Assembly (NCBI GenBank): GCA_002481295.1
Contig: DLDU01000053.1
Span: 21,100 to 52,668 of the forward strand
DNA: 31,569 nt
From: Prevotella sp. UBA7764
GTDB lineage: Bacteria > Bacteroidota > Bacteroidia > Bacteroidales > Bacteroidaceae
Direction: 5' to 3'
In this document: positions 27,638-31,569 of the stretch, in pieces
Numbering within the stretch: the stretch's first letter is position 1
How the letters are laid out: every line of letters begins with the position of its first letter
Notes under the pieces: generated by a model
Told to the model about the DNA's origin: nothing
Databases searched by the model: none
What the model saw: the letters and a program-made list of their open reading frames with translations, nothing else
Program-made: the position numbers and the translations under genes

Positions 27638-27662
27638 AAGCGATAGAAAAATTCTATCGCTT
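27638..27662 (+). promoter_or_regulatory. Leader hairpin 22 nt before the small-peptide ATG
   Basis: AAGCGATAGAA (27638-27648) and TTCTATCGCTT (27652-27662) form a perfect 11-bp stem with a 3-nt AAA loop. It is followed by an A-rich, not U-rich, stretch, so a translation-control or RNA-stabilising role is more likely than termination. Confidence 0.6.
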
Positions 27663-27684
27663 ATAACTAAAAAAAATAAATCGT

Positions 27685-27879
27685 ATGAAGAAATCAATTT
27701 TCGTAGTAGCTTTAGCCTTAGTAGGCTTTTGCGTACAAGCACATGCAGACAATGGTGGTAACGATGTAGCTGCACAGTTCATCATTACAGACTGTGGAAC
27801 TGTCCATCAGATTGCAACAGATGCAACAGCGGACGAGGCTGTAGATGCTATTGATAGATATTCCAGAGAAGATTGCTAA
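27685..27879 (+). CDS. Small secreted two-cysteine peptide
   Basis: 64 aa. A clear signal peptide (MKKSIFVVALALVGFCVQAHA) leaves a mature peptide of about 43 residues, acidic, with two cysteines: one in TDCGTVHQI and one as the last residue (SREDC). A disulfide between them is plausible after export. I do not recognise a named family. It begins a three-gene run with a GLPGLI-family protein and a TonB-dependent-receptor-like barrel, and a stem-loop sits right after it. A signalling, ligand or carrier role for the peptide is conjecture. A Gly-Gly leader and modification enzymes are absent. Confidence 0.7.
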   Translation: MKKSIFVVALALVGFCVQAHADNGGNDVAAQFIITDCGTVHQIATDATADEAVDAIDRYSREDC

Positions 27880-27885
27880 GACAAT

Positions 27886-27917
27886 TGCCCAGTTTAGTGA
27901 TCATTCTATACTGGGCA
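27886..27917 (+). terminator. Stem-loop between the peptide gene and the GLPGLI gene (possible attenuator)
   Basis: TGCCCAGT (27886-27893) pairs perfectly with ACTGGGCA (27910-27917), 16-nt loop, followed by TTTCC. It is placed 6 nt after the peptide's stop codon and 16 nt before the next ATG. A leaky terminator here would make the peptide mRNA more abundant than the downstream genes. Confidence 0.6.
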
Positions 27918-27933
27918 TTTCCATTTGAACTAT

Positions 27934-28740
27934 ATGGTGAAGAAATCATTTCTTTTTATTTTCCTATTATATTTTCCTTTTTTTTCACTCTGTGCTCAGG
28001 GTACGGATTCTGTGCGCATGCAGGTGAACTACATTGCTACTTTTAGAAATTACATGGAAAGGCCGAATGCCTATACAGAGGAAAAGGTATTGGAAATAGG
28101 AGATCATCGGACCGCTTTCTATGGCAGATGGCAGAGACAGCGCGAAGAACTTGCGGAAGCCGCAATGCGTACTCTTATGCCAAGGGAGCAATTTATGTTA
28201 GAATTGGGAAAATATCCTACGCCACGTCAGTTTTATTCTATTTTTGAAAACTATCCTTCACAAGGTGTTCGTACTGTAACGGACAAGATTCTCAAGACCT
28301 TTGTATATAAGGAACCAATTCCCACTCTACGATGGACAATGGAGCAGCGTGATACAACAATACTTGACATTCCTTGCCAGTTTGCTAAAGTAGAGATGGG
28401 TGGTCGTGTGTGGACAGCATGCTTTGCGCCTTCTATACCCTCTCAAGCCGGCCCTTGGAAGTTACATGGTCTCCCAGGATTGATTCTCTATGCTCATGAC
28501 AATAGTGGCATCTTTAGCTTTGAGGCCATAGAGATCAAAAAAGGAAACAGTCTCATGAAGCGGCCAAGAGATAAGAAGGCCATTGCTACCACACGGGAAG
28601 AGTTTCATCAGCTAATGATAGAAGATGCAGCCAATCCACAAGAGTTTAACAAACGCTTTGGTATTATTGATCGTGCCTGGGGACCAGATGGAAAACCGCT
28701 CATTTACAAAAAGAAGACTTGTATTTTTATGGAAGAGTAG
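27934..28740 (+). CDS. GLPGLI-family secreted protein
   Basis: 268 aa from the ATG at 27934 (an upstream TTG is less likely). Signal peptide MVKKSFLFIFLLYFPFFSLCAQG. The name-giving motif is present at residues 179-184 in GPWKLHGLPGLILYAHD. Members are restricted to the Bacteroidota, are exported, and commonly lie beside TonB-dependent receptors; their function is not established. The gene overlaps the start of the receptor gene by 53 nt, so the two are translationally coupled. GC content is lower at its 5' end than in the starch genes. Possible roles such as chaperone or partner of the barrel are guesses. Confidence 0.88.
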   Translation: MVKKSFLFIFLLYFPFFSLCAQGTDSVRMQVNYIATFRNYMERPNAYTEEKVLEIGDHRTAFYGRWQRQREELAEAAMRTLMPREQFMLELGKYPTPRQFYSIFENYPSQGVRTVTDKILKTFVYKEPIPTLRWTMEQRDTTILDIPCQFAKVEMGGRVWTACFAPSIPSQAGPWKLHGLPGLILYAHDNSGIFSFEAIEIKKGNSLMKRPRDKKAIATTREEFHQLMIEDAANPQEFNKRFGIIDRAWGPDGKPLIYKKKTCIFMEE

Positions 28741-31264
28741 CTTAGTGCTACTCTTGTTGTTCTTGCCTCTGTTTGTTCAGGGACAGACATTGTCAGGTTA
28801 TGTACGCGACAGCAAAGGGGCTGCTGTGGGCTATGCCAATGTCACCACCCTCAATGCCCATGACAAGATGATGACCTATGCCATCTCTAAAGATGATGGC
28901 AGTTTCACCATTCAATTGCCTGACTCTACGGTGTCTGTCAGCGTCAGCGCACTTGGCTACCGCACGCTGGTCACACCGCACAAGAGTGTGTCTGACGGCA
29001 TGACCTTTACGCTTGTGGCTGAGGCATACCACCTCAAGGAGGTAGTCGTCAAAAGCCACCGTATACAAAGTCACAGCGACACACTGACCTACTCCGTTGC
29101 CGGCTTCCGGCAAAAGCAAGACAGAAGTATTGGCGACGTCATTGCCAAGATGCCGGGATTGGAAGTGAGCAGCGATGGTACCGTAAAGTATCAGGGCAAG
29201 GCGATTAATAAATACTATGTCGAGGGACTGGACCTGCTTGGACGGCAGTATGGCATGGGCAATAAAAACATTCCGGCTGACAAGATTGTCTCTGTCCAGG
29301 TACTACAGAATCACCAGCCTGTCAAGTCGCTGCGCGGTGTGCAGTTCAGTGACCAGGCTGCCCTGAACCTTGTGCTTCGTGACGATGCACGCGACGTGTG
29401 GAGCGGGGCGACAGATCTCGGCGCAGGCTGGGGCGACAAGCTGGTCTATGACAACAGACTCATGGCCCTGCAGTTAGGTCGCTGTTTCCAAACGCTGATG
29501 CTCTATAAAAACAATAATACGGGCAAAGACATCAGCCGAGAGGTCAAGGATCTCATCAAGGACAATGACGGCACAGAGGATCCAGACGCATTACTCTCTT
29601 TAAGCCAAAGTTCTCTGGCCAATCTTGAGAGAAACCGTTATACCTTCAACGACAGCCATTGTGTGGCCGGCAATTGGCTCTTCAAGCTAGGCCCCGTCTC
29701 GGAGTTGCGTTTACAGAGCAGTGCCTTCCTTGACAAAACTGATCAGCAGAGCTCCACCACGACCACCTATCTCTCTTTGCCGGGATTGCCCGTCGTTGCC
29801 GAAGGAAGTGACATGTCCAACAAACGCAGTGAGTGGAAAGGTGAGCTCAACTACCAATACAATGGCAAGTCCTCCTACATCCGCAACAACCTCCGTGGCT
29901 ATATGGACTTCAACAAAGGCGATGGCTCTGCTGTTGTCAATGGTATGCCGGTGCGCCGATGGGTGGAGCCAAGGCGCAGAAGTCTGACCGACGTGCTCGA
30001 ACTGTCACATACCACCAGCGACAAGCGCGTTTGGAAATGGACCACGAGCGTCAACTGGCATTACCTGCCCGGACGCCTTCTTACTGCTGACAGTCTGTCT
30101 GAGCGCGTCGGCATACACAACCTCGACCTTCGCACGATGCTCCATCACGGCATCTCCATCGGATGGATTCGCCTTGATAATGCCATTGGCGCAGACTATC
30201 TGAGCCAAGATATCCATGTTGGCTTTGACAGCATACCCGACACAAAGGGCAAATACGAACGTCAGGTCCTTCGCTGGCTGCCCGAATTTGTCTTCAGCAG
30301 CAATCAGCATCTGGTGACGGTGCGAGCGAAGGTGCAGGGCGTCAGACAGTCCTACGACAAACGCGTCAAACGATACATTTGGGTGGATCCACAGTTGAGC
30401 TATCGCTGTGAGCTCTCGTCGCTGACTACTGCCACGCTTTCTCTATCTTCGTCTCATCAGTCATTGGGACTCTATGACGTGTCAGACATCCCTGTCTACA
30501 ACGACTACCGCACACTCATGACCACGCAAGGACGCTTAGGTGCCACACATGCCACAACGACTGCTGCATCCCTGAAATACGCCAATCCCCTTTCTGGCTT
30601 TTTCTTCTATATCCAGCCGTCATGGCAGCGCACGTCGGGAGCCACTCTCTATCGTTACGGACTGCATGATATCATCTACACGATGGAAGCTACCGACAGC
30701 ACCACACATACGACAACCTACTCGCTGCGCGCAAGGCTGAGCAAAACTTTCAACTGGGCAAAGAGCTTTGTGGCCGTGGGTGGAAGCCTTCAGCACACCG
30801 ACTATCAATTGCTGCTGCTCGACGCTGTCACGCCGGCACAGCTTCGGCGTACCAACGTCTACGTCGACTATTCCCTGCGTCCTGCCGACTGGCTCTCTGT
30901 CGAGGGGCAGTCGTCCATGGATGTCACACGTCAGAAGCTGTCCGAGGACAATGCCTCGTCCGTGCACCACACCACCAACTGGAAACACATGCTCAAGGCA
31001 TTCTTCTTCATCACTGATGCCGTCACGCTTTCCTGCAACAACGAGTATATGCATTTCGGTGACCATAGCCTCCCATCGCAATACTTCGCCGACATCACCC
31101 TCGACTGGAAGCGCAGCCACACGGAATGGTCCCTTGCCTTAACCAACATCTTCAATAAGAAGTCCTTCCAGCGTACGACCATCACACAAAGCCGACAGAC
31201 CCTCAATACTTATCAGCTTCGTCCAAGAGAGATCGTTGTCAAGCTCAGTTTTGATATTAACTGA
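28688..31264 (+). CDS. TonB-dependent-receptor-like outer-membrane beta-barrel with carboxypeptidase-like regulatory domain
   Basis: 858 aa from the ATG at 28688, which supplies a proper signal peptide (LVLLLLFLPLFVQGQ); a start 21 codons earlier is less convincing. Order: regulatory-like beta-sandwich (LSGYVRDSKGAAVGYANV), TonB-box-like LKEVVVKSHRI, plug-like region (IGDVIAKMPGLEVSSDGTVK, then YVEGLDLLGRQYG), then a long barrel ending REIVVKLSFDIN. It belongs with the non-SusC TonB-dependent receptors that pair with GLPGLI proteins, not SusD proteins. No SusD-like partner is present. Substrate unknown; the adjacent small secreted peptide is a candidate ligand or cargo, by context only. Confidence 0.85.
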   Translation: MENRSFTKRRLVFLWKSSLVLLLLFLPLFVQGQTLSGYVRDSKGAAVGYANVTTLNAHDKMMTYAISKDDGSFTIQLPDSTVSVSVSALGYRTLVTPHKSVSDGMTFTLVAEAYHLKEVVVKSHRIQSHSDTLTYSVAGFRQKQDRSIGDVIAKMPGLEVSSDGTVKYQGKAINKYYVEGLDLLGRQYGMGNKNIPADKIVSVQVLQNHQPVKSLRGVQFSDQAALNLVLRDDARDVWSGATDLGAGWGDKLVYDNRLMALQLGRCFQTLMLYKNNNTGKDISREVKDLIKDNDGTEDPDALLSLSQSSLANLERNRYTFNDSHCVAGNWLFKLGPVSELRLQSSAFLDKTDQQSSTTTTYLSLPGLPVVAEGSDMSNKRSEWKGELNYQYNGKSSYIRNNLRGYMDFNKGDGSAVVNGMPVRRWVEPRRRSLTDVLELSHTTSDKRVWKWTTSVNWHYLPGRLLTADSLSERVGIHNLDLRTMLHHGISIGWIRLDNAIGADYLSQDIHVGFDSIPDTKGKYERQVLRWLPEFVFSSNQHLVTVRAKVQGVRQSYDKRVKRYIWVDPQLSYRCELSSLTTATLSLSSSHQSLGLYDVSDIPVYNDYRTLMTTQGRLGATHATTTAASLKYANPLSGFFFYIQPSWQRTSGATLYRYGLHDIIYTMEATDSTTHTTTYSLRARLSKTFNWAKSFVAVGGSLQHTDYQLLLLDAVTPAQLRRTNVYVDYSLRPADWLSVEGQSSMDVTRQKLSEDNASSVHHTTNWKHMLKAFFFITDAVTLSCNNEYMHFGDHSLPSQYFADITLDWKRSHTEWSLALTNIFNKKSFQRTTITQSRQTLNTYQLRPREIVVKLSFDIN

Positions 31265-31569
31265 GACAGAGCGTGGGAATTTACTATATGTTTCCCCTTT
31301 CATACTGCAGAGGAGGCATTATGAGAAGTGAATAGTTGTTTCATATGCAGCTATTCAGCAAATTTCTTTCGATGGAAATCATCCGCATCGTTTTGGTCGT
31401 ATTACTCTGTTAACGGTGCGACATGCGATGAGGTTGGGTCGGGGGGGGGGGGACCCCCCCCGACGGGGGACAAGGCTACTACCGCTGGAGAAATTAGTAA
31501 GTAGCTAAAGTTTCCCACTTGCCATTTTACAGGCTTCCGCGAATAATCGCACATTGCAATATGTTGACT
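31265..31569. other. Window end without a gene
   Basis: No gene or clear promoter was seen. The notable feature is the G12/C8 inverted repeat at 31438-31464. Confidence 0.5.
31438..31464. repeat. G12 tract in an 11-bp inverted repeat
   Basis: GTCGGGGGGGG (31438-31448) and CCCCCCCCGAC (31454-31464) are perfect reverse complements, with four more Gs and an A between them. The G run (31441-31452) is 12 long. It could be a slippage-prone tract or an assembly artefact. Confidence 0.6.

Larger units (their letters stand above)
27313..27684. other. Intergenic region between lysO and the peptide cassette
   Basis: AT-rich with small palindromes (TTCCTAGGAA at 27421-27430; TTGAC/GTCAA at 27384-27397), the predicted -7 element of the cassette and a strong hairpin next to its start codon. 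A 38-codon ORF from 27440 is not convincing, because the -7 element lies inside it. Confidence 0.5.

Overview
The window looks like a chromosomal segment from a Prevotella/Segatella-type member of the Bacteroidota. The evidence is a SusC-SusD-SusE-SusF set, promoters with the Bacteroidota -7 element TAnnTTTG, weak or absent Shine-Dalgarno sites, a GLPGLI-family protein, and a short Prevotella-style C-terminal tail on a secreted amylase. No rRNA or tRNA gene was seen.

Layout. 106-1962 (-): secreted GH13 alpha-amylase. 2162-2365 (-): small orphan gene with its own strong promoter. 2519-3125 (-): broken SusE/SusF-like gene. 4156-11784 (+): susC, susD, susE and susF, closed by a terminator. 11894-13303: a REP-associated tyrosine transposase (RAYT) gene on the minus strand, with REP-like repeats on both sides. 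13576-16638 (+): LacI-family regulator, SLC45/GPH-like sugar transporter, PAP2 phosphatase. 16862-25703 (+): GH77 4-alpha-glucanotransferase, GH97 alpha-glucosidase (SusB-like), type I pullulanase, GH13 neopullulanase (SusA-like). 25704-26364: gene-free gap between convergent genes, with terminators and a phased AACGTT array. 26365-27278 (-): lysine exporter LysO split into two genes. 27685-31264 (+): small secreted two-cysteine peptide, GLPGLI-family protein and a TonB-dependent-receptor-like barrel. The window ends near a G12 tract.

How the starch genes fit together. The amylase acts outside the cell. SusD, SusE and SusF hold starch at the surface and SusC imports maltooligosaccharides. The periplasmic pullulanase, neopullulanase and GH97 enzyme cut branches and chains. 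The transporter carries small sugars across the inner membrane, and the cytoplasmic GH77 enzyme processes maltose and maltodextrins.

The most striking observation is regulatory. Four promoters (amylase, susC, lacI and GH77) each carry a CG-centred 14-bp palindrome related to TGCAAACGTTTGCA. In all four the palindrome is separated from the TAnnTTTG element by exactly 54 bp, and none has a recognisable -33 box. This points to the LacI-family protein acting as an activator from a fixed upstream position and regulating its own gene. No SusR gene is present in the window.
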